A stretch of 64,000 nucleotides of DNA from Lonicera japonica (taxonomy: Eukaryota > Streptophyta > Magnoliopsida > Dipsacales > Caprifoliaceae): positions 496,001 through 560,000 of the forward strand of contig CM038463.1 of NCBI GenBank assembly GCA_021464415.1. Direction: 5' to 3'. Shown here one piece after another: positions 10,765-22,409 of this stretch. The position numbers and the translations under genes were made by a program. Under the pieces are notes generated by a model, which worked only from the letters and a program-made list of their open reading frames with translations, was not told the DNA's origin and made no database searches. The number at the start of each line of letters is the position of its first letter. The stretch's first letter is position 1.

Positions 10765-11359
10765 TTATGGTGCAAATTATTTGTCCAATTTATCCCGCCA
10801 ACCACGAGCTGACGCGTGGTTGTCCACTTCAGCCATCGGACCTGCATTAACGTGAAGAGCTCAGAAAAGCCCTGTTGGTTCACTATAAGGAGGATAGAGC
10901 CCCTTAAGAATTGGTTACCTACTTGAGACTTGATTACGAACGGCGAATTGCGAAGCTCGAGCCCCAAAGCTCTTTTGAGGAGCTCTAGAGCTCCCTCTCA
11001 CCCAACCACTCTGCCGGAGTGGTTTGTAGATGTATGGACAACTACCACCTCCTCTGTAGAGGGCACAAAACTCCCATTACCTTCATTAAATGCACACCAA
11101 CTGCATTTAATGCACTAAAATTCATGAAAAAACAATGTTAGAGTTGGTAATAACCAAAGCATGGCTCCAGACCTACTCTGAGAGCTCTGGCCACACGTTT
11201 CCTCCAGTCATATATATATAGGAAGCATTTACTTCTTCAACCAACCAAGTTCAACCCAATAACAACAAAAGAAAACCTTATAACATAGAGAGAGAATCCT
11301 ACATTCAATAACAAGAAGATAAGAGAAAGAATAGGAGCTCAGAACACTTAGTGGAGCTC
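10765..11359 (+). mobile_element. Element H 5' LTR, first part
   Basis: Aligns with 42051-42650 of the 3' LTR (cgccaaccacgagctgac, gccatcggacctgc, cccaaccactctgcc). It carries several GAGCTC palindromes (for example 10977-11000). It is broken by element A at the duplicated ctaga (11360-11364) and resumes at 32009. Confidence 0.85.
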
Positions 11360-11364
11360 CTAGA

Positions 11365-14300
11365 TGTGAAAAACCCGCATTTTTAGCCCCTCCGCTTTTC
11401 ATCTTTATTTTTCGGAACACGTTGGAGTTTTTATTAATTACAAAAACATGACATTTTGTAAACAATTCAGAGTCGCCAGTTTGTTTTACTAAACAAACAA
11501 AAGTTTTGTGTAAAAGAGAAACATTTATGAATTAAACGCTTTCTTAAACACAATTAATGCGGAACCAGACAATTCAAGGGTTCAGGGATTAAATTATGAA
11601 TTGGGAAGGGATTAGGCACCCAATTCACCCTTTCGGTCTCTAAGTAGAATATGCGTTAAGTATTGTCACAGATTCGCATGCGCGTGTAATATTATCTCAC
11701 TTTAGCCTTTTATTTTTTAGAAAATCGGGATTTTGGGGTGGAGATTGAAGACGTGTGCTTCGTATCTCGCCCTTTTTTATTTTTAGAAATCAGTGTGTAT
11801 GTGTGTGATTTCACAATTATTTTATATAGAGATAGACAACAAAATCAGTGCATTTTGATAAAAATCAGAGCTTTTCAGAAGCTAATTTAGTTTGGAATTG
11901 GTATCCAGCAATCATCGAGATTTCTTTTGTCAAATAGTGTACCACAATTTAATTACTTAAATTGGCATTTGAAAATTTTCATACTCTCACATTGGATATT
12001 TAATTCAACGCCCAAATTTATAGATTAAATGGGGCACAAAATCAATCAATTCCGGTGTGGATTGAGACTGATAAAATTGAAAATAACTGATAAAAATATT
12101 CCTTCAAAAGGTGATTTTTTCTCAACCAATATTTTAAATGTTGATAATCCAATTCAAATCTAAAATTTGAACTGATTTGGAATTAAAACAGCAGTCTAAA
12201 TGCGGGACCGATAAAAAATACCCTGATAAAAATATATTTTCAAAATACGATTTTTTCTCAATCCACACCTTCTATAATTAAAATAAAGCTCAAATATGAA
12301 ATTTGGACTGATTTGGAGATAAATATCACTTTCTACATGCGATTCAATGATAATACACGGATAAAAATTAAAATTCAGAAAATTACGAAACTTACCAAAA
12401 AGCTTTCCCAAGGTAAATATAGTATTTCCAACACTTCTCCCAAGATTTTCCACTTTTTACCTCTTTCAAAAAGGCACAAAAAGGGATCTATTTATAGCAA
12501 AAAAGACCAGTCGTCGTGGGGACAACTGGTTTTGCCTCCCTTTCGGTTTGTGCGACGGTTTTTGCAATTTCGGCCCAATCGAGCATCGGAATGATCTGAT
12601 TTTTTGATATGTTGTTCCCCATGATGTAACCTACCTCCTGACCAAATTTCAGCTCATTTGGACTTCGGGAAGTGTGCCTGTAACACCCCCGCCTTAATTT
12701 ACAGGGTAACACCCGTAATTAAGACCTAGAGTGCTACTAACCCATCTTAGATTAACTAAAATGGGTGTATATGTAAATGCACAAAGAAAATCCAAACAAT
12801 AAATGCCATGTGTCATTCGACACTCCACAAGATATAAGATGATATACTGTACATAAACACACATGTGTGCATGTAACTGTTTTACAAACCAACTAAGCAA
12901 GTTCAAAAATAATATACAACATTCCGGGCTAGCCGTGGCTTCCCGAGGGAACATATAAACAACAAAAATGAATATGTATCAGAGCCTTCTATATCGATCC
13001 CGAACCCATAGTCCCGTAACCATCGTTCGCCCCCTGTGTACCTGTAATTGTAAATAAAACACGGGGTGAGCTCACAGCCCAGTAGGGGGGAGAAAACAGG
13101 GAATAACATATCGAAAACACAATTCATGGTTCAACAACAATTCATATCTTAACAAATGCTTTGGTTTAAAAAACATCATCATATGAAACTATACGTGCTT
13201 ATGCATATGCAGGTTACCTCCCTTGTGTCAACCGTTAAGCCTCGTAGTCAGAGAGTATATATCCATATCGAGCCAAACTTTATCGAGGGCCTAACCGCCC
13301 GAGAGAACCATCCGTCAATAATCATAACTGGCTCATTGGCCTCAGAGAATATCATAAGATCATAATCAAATCGGACCTCCAGTCCAACGATAATATCACA
13401 CCCACAGAATCATCGGTGCCTTGCCAATTTGCATATGTTCCCGGGCTCCACACCGGTGGCTTATAGGCGGCCATACATTGCTCCCCCAGGGGTTTAGGGA
13501 TTTTCAACCCAAGGGCACCGGGCCCTGCCTATTTTCCCATCCCGGCAAGCACCGAATTAAAACACAATCCCTTCACCATCGAAGGGCTAGAACAGAATCA
13601 TATCCGGATCCATATCGGGATCATGTCACATCCAGAACGATACAATAATCATAAGAAGCTCCCGGAGATAGATAATCACTTGTTTCAGAATGCCACAAGA
13701 GCATAGATAGCCCTCCATATCATGGAGAAGAGATATAATTCTCCCAAGAGACAATTTCCGCACCATATGCCATAAGAATGCTCTGAGCTTGCCATGAGAT
13801 CATCCAGATGCCGGGTTGACACAACAATTATGCATAACGTGCAATCCATGCTCTTTATTATAAACTAGAAACAACCCATGCCACTTAAACTTCATTCATT
13901 ATGTATCCATGTTCCTTAGCGCATACATAATCCATTTATAAATCCACTTAGATTCAACCAAGCGTATATGTCCAAGGAACATCACTTACAAGTCTATGTT
14001 ACATAGATGTCAAGTTCAAGTGGCATATCTTGTTCCAACTCATGCATCATAGATACAATATAAACCACATATGCCATATAAACTCTAACCAATTCACGTC
14101 CATATTCTTTGGTGTATACAAAACCCTTTACTAATCATTTCTTGTCAAACCAACACATATACATCCAAAGAACATCCGTATGAATCAATAACATGTAATT
14201 ATGGAGCTTAGATGGCATATATTGCTTCATATCGTAAAATCATAACTCAATCATGCAAAACTTATGTATATCCAATGATATGATCAACATATTAACATAT

Positions 14301-15813
14301 ATGTATAAAATCATTCTTGTATAATCAATAACAAGGAAGTATGTGCTTCATATCGAACATATATGTATAAAATCACTCATCTTTAGATAAATAAAATCAT
14401 ATCATTAAGTTTAGAAAACAAATAACCCCTACCTCAAGTTGTAGACCAAGAGAGAGAAGAAAAGATGATAATCGAAGCTTTGTTTGATGAAACCCCAAAT
14501 ATCTCGTGTCATCACATTTCTAAAATAGCAAAACCCCCAAATAACGAAGCTTAGACTTCAACCTGTGCAGCCACCTCTTACCCACGAGCTCTCATGGCAA
14601 AGAATCAAGGTAGAAGAAGATGAATAGTGAAAGGAGAAGAGATTCAAGTGATTTGGAGCTTTGATTCTTCGATAAAGGATGAAAGATGCGTTAAAAATCT
14701 CTCCGAGAACCCTCACACACGAGCTCCCATCTCCCTCTAGTGTTCTCTAGAAGCTTCCCCCGAAAATGGGGTGAAAATGAGTGAAAAAGAGCTTAAAAAC
14801 GAGCTTAAGTCGGTGGTGAATAGTGACTGGCGGACCGGTATGCAAAATACCCAATACCGGTCCGCGGGGGTCAATTTTCCCAAAAATTTGGTGCCGGACC
14901 GGTATGCCAAAAATGCCATACCGGTCCGCGCTTTAATTTTTGGGCCCTGGAACACTGTTTTTGTTTTGGCCATAACTTTTCGTTCGGAACTCCGATTGAG
15001 GCGTTCTTTATGTCCACGGAAAGGTATTTCAAAGATCTACAACTTCTTAGTTGTAAGTTTTCCAAAATTATGGACCAATAATTCCCAAAAATTCACCGAA
15101 GACAGCGTTCTGCCAAAGCGCTACCGAATGACCAGAATTTTGTAATGGGCCTACTTTGCGCCCTGTTTTGACCCACGAGGAGTGTGAATTGGACTTTGAC
15201 CAAAACACTAAAGTTGTAGAATGATACAAATACTAGTCACCTACATGAACGGAATCTCATTTCGATAAATATAGAAGAAATTACGATAGCTCAAAGACAG
15301 TGAGAAATAACAAATCGCGAAGGACCAAAATTTCCCTTTTTACCAACCGAAATCGATTCGAACCACCCGAATCACCAAAATATCACTCACATGAGTATAA
15401 ACAAGCTAATATAATTCAATTTAAAACAAATTAAAATACGGGGTATTACAGTGCCTTTTTATTCCCGAGGTGAATTCCCGATTTTCTCAATTCCCGGAGA
15501 TCCGGCCGTCGGAAAGTGCTGATTTTTGAGTATGTTCCTCCTTGTAGTATTACCTAATAACCCTAAGAGTGTGAGGAAGATCAGATATCCACAGATATTT
15601 TATTTTACCTTCCAGGAGTTTTGACGGTTATCGATTTCCGGCAGCTTTTGGTAATTCTCGTAACTTTCTGTCCGGGTGGCCTTTCTGCCTCATTCTTTGA
15701 CCTGTATCACATGTATAGAGTATATATTCATCCATGAATGTCTATGCATCCATGTGTGTTCATTTTCTTGAAGTTCGGGATTTGTGCGAGGGTCAAAAAA
15801 TGAGGTATTCACA
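11365..15813 (-). mobile_element. Element A 3' LTR, interrupted by a solo LTR
   Basis: Without the insertion at 12679-15450 it matches the 5' LTR at 30471-32003 almost throughout. Its U3 motif region is complete: CCAGTCGTC (12507-12515) and GGGGACAACTGG (12518-12529), next to a minus-strand TATA box (tctatttatag, 12487-12497). The 5' LTR lacks about 135 bp here. Reading frames inside this LTR (such as 12196-12594) are chance. Confidence 0.9.
12679..15450 (-). mobile_element. Solo LTR, family E (copy 1), in the LTR of element A
   Basis: It starts TGTAACACCCC and ends GGGGTATTACA, and the target sequence gtgcc is duplicated at 12674-12678 and 15451-15455. No internal domain remains, so this is the scar left when the two LTRs of an element recombined. 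At 2772 bp the LTR is long. It contains two inverted pairs with ACCGGTAT/ATACCGGT (14831-14864 and 14894-14930), followed by a block near ttttggccataacttttcg that all three family copies share. Sense strand is probably minus. Its short ORFs match no known protein. Confidence 0.88.
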
Positions 15814-16007
15814 GACCCTCTCGGCCTAGGTTCTTTGGAACAAAGAAACTAGGACGATACTGAGAATGCATCATTTTGAGGCGCTCGCATGAATCCTCCA
15901 TGATATGTTTTTTGAAAATAATGCCATGCTAAATGATGCTTGTGCTGTCTATCTCTGCTGGGAATGGATGGGCGATTCAGGACGCGTCCTGTGCTTTGTA
16001 AAAAAAT

Positions 16008-16586
16008 GTTGAGCTGTGGTACTCCTACTTCGTAGGACAGTTCTGTCAATGAATTTGCTTTCTGGGGTTGAGCTGTGGTACTCCTACTTCGTAGGACGGT
16101 TCTGTCAACGAATCTGCTTTCTGGGTTGAGCTGTGGTACTCCTACTTCGTGGGACGGTTCTGTCAACGAATCTGCTTTCTGGGTTGAGCTGTGGTACTCC
16201 TACTTCGTAGGACGGTTTTGTCAACAAATCTTCTTTTTGGGTAGAGTTGTGGTACTCCTACTTCGTAGGACGGTTCTGTCAACGAATCTGCTTTCTGGGT
16301 TGAGCTGTGGTACTCCTACTTCGTAGGACGGTTCTGTCAACGAATCTGCTTTCTGGGTTGAGCTGTGGTACTCCTACTTCGTAGGACGTTCTGTCAACGA
16401 ATCTGCTTTCTGGGTTGAGCTGTGGTACTCCTACTTCGTAGGACGTTCTGTCAACAAATCTGCTTTCTAGGTTGAGCTGTGGTACTCCTACTTCGTAGGA
16501 CGGTTCTGTCAACGAATCTGCTTTCTGGGTTGAGCTGTGGTACTCCTACTTCGTAGGACGGTTCTGTCAACGAATCTGCTTTCTGG
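16008..16586. repeat. 57-58-bp minisatellite, ten copies, 3' untranslated region of element A
   Basis: Copies start at 16008, 16067, 16125, 16183, 16241, 16299, 16357, 16414, 16471 and 16529, each beginning gttgagctgtgg. Each holds the perfect hairpin TCCTAC-TTC-GTAGGA. Most copies are nearly identical; copies 7 and 8 lack one base, and copies 1 and 5 have diverged. Tandem repeats between pol and the 3' LTR are known in Ogre/Tat elements and can seed satellite DNA. The frames read through it are repeat translations, not genes. 16590-17290 beyond it is pyrimidine-rich with no credible gene. Confidence 0.92.
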
Positions 16587-17303
16587 GTTGAAAAAAGTTT
16601 TTCTTTCTTCTTTTTATCCAGTTTTTCTATGCATTTTTTTTCTAAAAAGATGCAATCACGATTTCCTTGGTTTGTAAACCTTATGAGTGCTTTCTTTGGG
16701 GTTTTCACCTTACACTCTTGAATTTTTACCAATGTTTCCACAATTTCCAGGATTCTTGCCCTTTGCAGTTTTTTCTTGGTTTTCGGAGAACATTTTTATT
16801 TGCACCTGCACCTTTTCTGTTTTTGATACCCTTATATCTCCCTCTGATGTTTTCAAGGCTTTTTTTCTTGATGCCTGTCTATTTAATCTTTTCCATGGCC
16901 GGTAGCCTTTCTCACCCGAGACGTAACCTTAAGCCTTTTGGCCTAGTTGTCACTCTCGATGTGGCTCTTGCCGTTACCTTCTTTCTCTGTTTTTCTGGAA
17001 TTCTCTTTATTTCTTCTCTCTTGGTGCTGCGGGATTTATCCTCTTTTCTACTCTTTCAATTTTTTCTTGTACCCATTTCGTTCTCTTCAAATAGTTTCTC
17101 CACTGCCAAGGGCACATTTCCTGTGTTTTATGGAAGTCTTGGTTTAAATTCTCCGTGTTGGGTTTTTACCGTGCATGTGTTGTGGTGTTTTTTTTTTGGC
17201 TTGAAAACTTCAGAATTTCGTGATTCCTCTTTTTTTTTTTGAAAACTGATAAAAAATGACATTTTTATTCCGGATAAAAGAGAAAAAAGAGGTTTTTATT
17301 TTT

Positions 17304-17413
17304 GGGGACAAATGGCTTGTCTTGGGGACAACTGGTTTATCATAGGGACAATTGGTATTGTTTTTGGGGACAATGGTTTCTCTTGGGGACAACTAGTTTG
17401 GTTCCTATATATA
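17304..17413 (+). promoter_or_regulatory. Promoter of antisense PMD gene: five GGGGACAA(C)TGG repeats and TATA box
   Basis: Copies start at 17304, 17324, 17344, 17366 and 17385, spaced about 20 bp; the exact form GGGGACAACTGG is at 17324-17335. A TATATATA box lies at 17406-17413, about 105 bp before the ATG at 17518. The same motif stands before the second antisense gene and in the LTR's U3. Confidence 0.6.
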
Positions 17414-17517
17414 TGAGCCTTCTTTGCTTGCATTACTCCCACCTCCCACAGTTTCTTTCTCTCTCTAAGTTCATATTTCTCTTTGGCTTTTTCTTTGCAA
17501 TCCTTTTGTTCTTTATC

Positions 17518-20513
17518 ATGTCGGCTTTTCATTCTTATAATAATAGTATTCATTCCCTCCTTCCGGATTGTCTGCTTGGTGATTCTCCGAATATCTTTAC
17601 CACGGGATCTGACGATTTTACTTTCATATCGCCGCATCACGATGATTGGGAGGGGATAGTATGGCAAGGTGCTGAAGGTGTGGCTTACCAATGTGCTGTG
17701 TATACTGACGCTGTCGTTTCTGATATCAACCCCCCGTGGCTTATCATGGAGCCGGAACATCATTTATTCTTCAATCGTACCCAGGTATTTCCAAATGCAA
17801 CATATATTATGAAATGCTAATGTACTGCTTTATATGTTTATGCAAGTGCCATGTTTGATGTCTTTTTTTAAAATAAAAAATGATAATATCAATTAATAAT
17901 ATATAATGTTAGTAATAATGATAGTAGTAATAATAGTAGTACTAGTAGTAATAGTAAATAGTAATAATAATAGTAGTAGAACATGTTTCCTGCAAAATCA
18001 AATAATACCATGTTAGAAATTCCTATATATGCCTGTATGCTAAAATGCATGTTTATCATTTTCGAGCTCTATTTCTTTTTTCTTTTTTCTTTTATTTTTA
18101 TAAACCAGGTAAGTCGCAGATGCCGTGGTTCTTGCAACTCTGTCTATGATGCTTGGGTATCCTCTCCTCAAGCGGTTAGGGATTTCCTCGGTGTTACCCC
18201 TTTTGGCCCTCTTCTAAACGCATTGCCTGGGCACGCCCAGCGTGGTTCGAATCTTACGACGGCGATGGCCGAAAGGTGGTTTGATACTACCCACACCTTT
18301 CAGTGGGGTTGGGGGGAGATGGCCATGACTCCCATAGACGTGCATGTCTTGACGGGTTTGCCTTTCGGGGGCCGGCCGATCGATTGTTCTCCTTCAGCTA
18401 GGATTACCGAGGCGGGGATGCGAGCTGCTCTAGGTTGGTATTACGAGGGGAATGAGATCCCTCATGCTGTTTTGGTTGAATACCTAAAGCAGGAAAGTTT
18501 GCGCATGGTAAGCAGGGGCAATCTTCTTACCCGACGAGAGGTTCGTCAGTATGCTAGATCACTGCTCCTCCTAGTTCTGCAGGAATTATTTACAGCTCGT
18601 GGGAATAATGACGCGGCTGTATACTGGCTTGCCATTCTCAATGATTTTAGCATTATTCATTTTTGGGATTGGGGGGACTTATGCTAGCCGTTCTGTATGA
18701 CTCGATGGATAGTTTTTCGAGACGCGAATCTCCTACTCACCGGGGAATGTGCATGTTATGGGAGGTACCCCTCCTCTTCTATCTCTTTCATCACAATTTC
18801 CACGTTTGTATAAGTTTCTTTGTTAATCCTTTCTTTATTTTTTTAGGCCTGGTTTCTGGCGTATATCGGTAGTGGTCCGGCACAGCTTGGTGTTTGTAGG
18901 GATCTTTCTTTCCCTTTTTTTCGTCGTTTTTCCCGAAAACTATGTACGTCGAAGCCATTCCGTTATTCTCTATCGCATCTCTGCCACGGAGATTTCTTTG
19001 GGCTTACCCCTGATCGGGTACAAACTTTCTCCCTTGGTTCATTTTTATTTCCCTTCTTTTCGAAATTGTTCCTTATACTTATGTCTCTGTAAGTGAACTG
19101 GACCCCTTGGTCGGAATTGCATGGTCAGCCGGCTTTCCATTATATCCGAACATTTTCTCAGACACGGCGGCTGTTGCGTCACGAGTATGACTATTGTTTC
19201 TATCTGGGCGAGAGGGTGATGCGCCAGCATTCTCCTGGGGCTACTCTCAAGTCCCCTGCTCATCCTCCTTCGCGTATGCGTTTTCCTTCTCAGATTCCTG
19301 CTGAGGATCGTTTAATCTTGTTTCAAGGATGTGATTATACGAGGTTCCAGTCGAATATTCCTTATCGCGAGTTTGCACGCACTTATCTGTTGCGAGAGAA
19401 TGTAGGCGCCACCCTTGATGACATTTATACACGTTATAGTAGGCTAAGGGAAATTCTCATTGTATTCGTGGGCAGGACTGGTATGCGATGCATGTGTCAA
19501 AATCTGGAGAGTCTGCTCACCTTGGGTATCGGCCTGCTAGTTCTTCTGATGATGAGAGTGGGAACCAAAATGAGAGTACGGATCACGATGATGTCATGGA
19601 TCAGGCGACTGATGGGATTGCTGGTGATGCAGAGGGTGTAAGTCAGAACCTTGGTGGAGATGAAGACATGGATATTAGCTTTGGTCACGGTGGTGGTGGT
19701 GGTGTTGATGGTGGGTTCACAAGCGGCAATGTGGCTATGAGGCCACCTGTTTTTGTCAATCATCCGACGGGTGAAGGCTTGGGTCATACTACAGGTTATC
19801 CAATGGGGCAAGGGCAAGGCTTTGTTGCAAGTTATCAAACAGAGCAAGGGCGAGGTTTTGTTGCAGGTTATCAGACGAGGCAAGGTTCGAGTTTTGATCT
19901 GCCCGCCTTCTCTAACTTTACCTCTTTCTTGAATAACAACCCTTTTGGTGGTGAGGTACCCCAAGACTCTGGGAGGGATTTCCGAGATACAGTACGAGAT
20001 CTCAACCAAGCAGAAGCGGCTAGACGTTTTGAGAGGGATCAAGGGATGCCTTCTGGACCTGGCCAATCGTCCCGCTCTTGTAGTTTACCTGTATTGCCGC
20101 GGACCATGTCTTTTACTGCTGCTTGGGAGGAGATGCAGTATAACCTCCGATCTTCTCCCACTCCTGAACGTTTTACTTTTCTTGGGATTCCAAGTGGGAC
20201 AAATGTTGTAGTATCGATAGATGAATTACGCAGTCTTTATGATACTGCCACGAATTATTGGGCCTTCTTAGTTCACTGTGTTCCCCAACCGTGGGAGTAC
20301 AATAGGTCTTTCCGTGATGCTATGAGGCTTGCTAGTAATGCCGCTGCTCGTGAGGCTCCTGATCCTGGTGCACCCTCTCGCTCTTCCATGGGGTCAGTTA
20401 ACGAGGCTGTGCTCATAAGTCGTCCTGCCCCTCGTCGTCGTGGCCCTCCTTCTCGGCGTTCTCAGCTTGGTTCGGCGGAGAATGTTGACATGTCATCGCG
20501 ACGCGGCAGTTAG
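17518..20513 (+). pseudogene. Antisense gene of element A with plant mobile domain (PMD)
   Basis: Exon 1 is 17518-17784 (89 codons, MSAFHSYNNS start), then an intron with GT...AG borders (17785-18108) that holds an AGT/ATT microsatellite. Exon 2 starts at 18109 in phase and gives the PMD: VRDFLGVTPFG, LTTAMAERWFDTTHTFQWGW, GEMAMTPIDVHVLTGLPFGG, then ARSLLLLVLQELF. PMD is shared by the MAIN/MAIL1 silencing proteins and by proteins of gypsy and MuDR transposons. A one-base slip in the G run near 18670 changes frame; a probable second intron is 18766-18846; TAA at 19090 interrupts; another slip lies near 19460. The end (19488-20513) is acidic, then has Gly-Gln repeats (YQTEQGRGFVAGYQT), then an Arg/Ser-rich tail. 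In the family PMD acts in the nucleus; a role for this element is inference. Confidence 0.75.
17925..17978 (+). repeat. AGT/ATT trinucleotide microsatellite in the PMD gene intron
   Basis: Runs of gtagtaataatagtag fill part of the first intron of the PMD gene. Simple sequence, no coding meaning. Confidence 0.8.
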
Positions 20514-20745
20514 CTGGTTTCTTTGTTTTTTGAAAAAGCATCCTTTATGTTTTATTTATGAAATCGTGTATTTTGCAAAAAAGAAGCAAGTCTATGTAGC
20601 TCGAAAATGATATGTATGCAAACGCATGTAATGTAGACTCTTTTCTGGAAATATATTTAATATTTTATTTTAAAAAAAACATCAGTTATAAGTGTTGTTA
20701 TGTTTGTTAATAAAGATTTTGGCCTGGAGGCAAAAGTTTCATTTT

Positions 20746-20804
20746 GGGGACAACAGCTTTGTCTTGGGGACAACTGCTTTGTCCAATGCCCCCTTCTATA
20801 AATA
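20746..20804 (+). promoter_or_regulatory. Promoter of second antisense gene: two GGGGACAAC repeats and TATA box
   Basis: GGGGACAACAGC (20746-20757) and GGGGACAACTGC (20766-20777) lie 20 bp apart, followed by TATAAATA at 20797-20804 and the ATG at 20889. The arrangement copies that of the first antisense gene. Confidence 0.6.
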
Positions 20805-20888
20805 CTTCCCTCATTTCATTCATTTCTTCACTTCTCTCATTTTTCTTCATTTCTTACTTTTCTCTTTCTACACTCTTTTACCCATATT

Positions 20889-22153
20889 ATGTCTTCCTTT
20901 CGTTCCGATGAATCTCTCCGATTTCTTCAGTCTCTAGGGCGGCTCATGCGTGCTGACAATGCCCTAATCTGGGGAGATTGGAGTCGTCTTTTCTATTGGC
21001 GATCTGCTGAGATTTGATATAGTTTTCTTCTTGGCGCCTTACCCCTCTGGGACCATACAGATCACGTCTTTCGCATAGGCATTGACGAGCTCTGTCCCAC
21101 TTATGAGGAGTTTTCTTGGTTTCTAGGTCAGCCTCTCAATGCCGAGTTAGCTATTTTGGATCTCACCCTCAGCCCCCGCTTGCTTCTTGCTGAGATTCTT
21201 CAAGTGGATTCTCGGGTTTGCCATTCAATGCTTACTTCAGTGGGTTTAGATTTACGTCGCCTAGTCCGATTCTTGCTCGACTCTGCTGATGATCCCGTTT
21301 TTACTCGAGCTCGCACCGTAGGTGCCATGGTATGCTGTTTTGCTACCCTGCTCTTTGTGACTGGGGATTTCCTGATTGACCCGAATATAGTTTTACTAGT
21401 TCAGCAGGCTTTACTGGGTCGTTCGATTGTTCCTTACGTGCTGGCCGAGACCTTCCTTGGGTTAGATGCTATGGTTGCTGGTACTTCTGAGTTTTTCCGA
21501 GGGAGCCCGATATTGCTGTATATGTGGCTATTGGAGCGCTTTCATTTGTGTCTGATAAGCATGTGGGCCCTGCCATTCTGCGCAATCCTGCGCGTTTTTT
21601 CAGACGTACCCTCTTGCTTGGTGATTCTAGGAGTGCTTGCATTTGGACTGGGGTTTTCTGCGAGATTTCTAGATCTATCCGATGGCACATACCGTGGTGG
21701 CGATTGAGGTCGATGGTTTTATCTACAGGTGGTCAGCATTACGTGCGTATTCGGGGCCTCTTCTTTACTTCTTTCTACATTCCTTCCAGATTGCTGCGAC
21801 AATTCAATATACCCTGGATGGATTTGCCTGCACCCCGCGATTTTTTGGCTGACTTTGTTATGGTTGATACCCGGCTTGCTCTTCGACTTACGGCTATGTG
21901 GGCAGGACGTTTTACCAGGGTTTTCGGTGCTGCTGAGTTTGGGATCTCCCATCCCATGGCGGAGGTTCACGTGAGGAGGATTTGGGATAGGGTCCAGGAT
22001 CGGGTTCTTGGTAGTTTGCGCCAGATGCGTTGGTTTGAGTTTATGGAGGAGGTACCTGTGGTTGATGCTATTGTGTAAGCTTACGAGTTTGTGGATCAGG
22101 CTCGGATTGAGTTTTCGGCTGAAGATGATCAACTGCCACCCCCACTAGCTTAG
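20889..22153 (+). pseudogene. Second antisense gene of element A, DUF7745-like
   Basis: From the ATG at 20889 (MSSFRSDESLRFLQSLG) the frame gives a segment with WDHTDHVFRIGIDELCPTYEEFSWFLG, which resembles the start of DUF7745, a domain of plant retrotransposon-related proteins itself distantly like PMD. TGA at 21016 interrupts early, a one-base slip near 21505 changes frame, and TAA at 22076 interrupts the end; the last stop is TAG 22151-22153. Helical, Leu-rich middle (VRFLLDSAD, LLFVTGDFLIDPN). No intron is needed. It lies about 370 bp downstream of the PMD gene on the same strand and meets the end of pol (22410) tail to tail. Molecular function is unknown; the domain call is from memory. 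Confidence 0.55.
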
Positions 22154-22409
22154 GGATGTTCTGGATGTGGTTTCTGGGTTTCTTTTAAAACTATTTTAGG
22201 GAGTTTATTTTGAAATTCATTTTGTTATGCAAACTCATTTTGTAATTTTTCAAAATTAATGAAAAAGCAGGGTTTATTTTATTTTATGAAAATTAGACCG
22301 GGCCTGAAGTCACTTCTCAGGTTGCCTACGTTCCCCTTGTTTTAATATCTCAATTCTTGGTTGTGGGGCTCAGGTCTACGTAGTTCTTGGGTATGCCAGT
22401 TTATGTCCT

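Noticed and set aside
12196..12594. Frames shared with 31328-31558
   Set aside because: Same LTR sequence in the two LTRs of element A; conservation reflects LTR identity, not coding.
14737..15145. Overlapping frames on both strands in the solo LTR, also seen at 57700-58050
   Set aside because: They recur because the LTR family recurs; open frames sit on the inverted repeats and match no protein.
16008..16586. Regularly spaced repeats that could look like a CRISPR array
   Set aside because: The units are directly adjacent with no unique spacers, and the window is plant DNA; it is a minisatellite.
16075..16741. Long frames with repeated protein motifs on both strands
   Set aside because: They are translations of the minisatellite; several frames are open on both strands because the unit lacks stops.
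16667..17242. 191-aa Phe/Leu-rich open frame
   Set aside because: The region is simply T-rich; the frame has no recognisable domain and lies in the untranslated part of element A. Hydrophobic content follows from base composition.
19497..20066. 189-aa frame opposite the PMD gene
   Set aside because: Shadow of the real frame at 19488-20513, whose composition and continuity are better.
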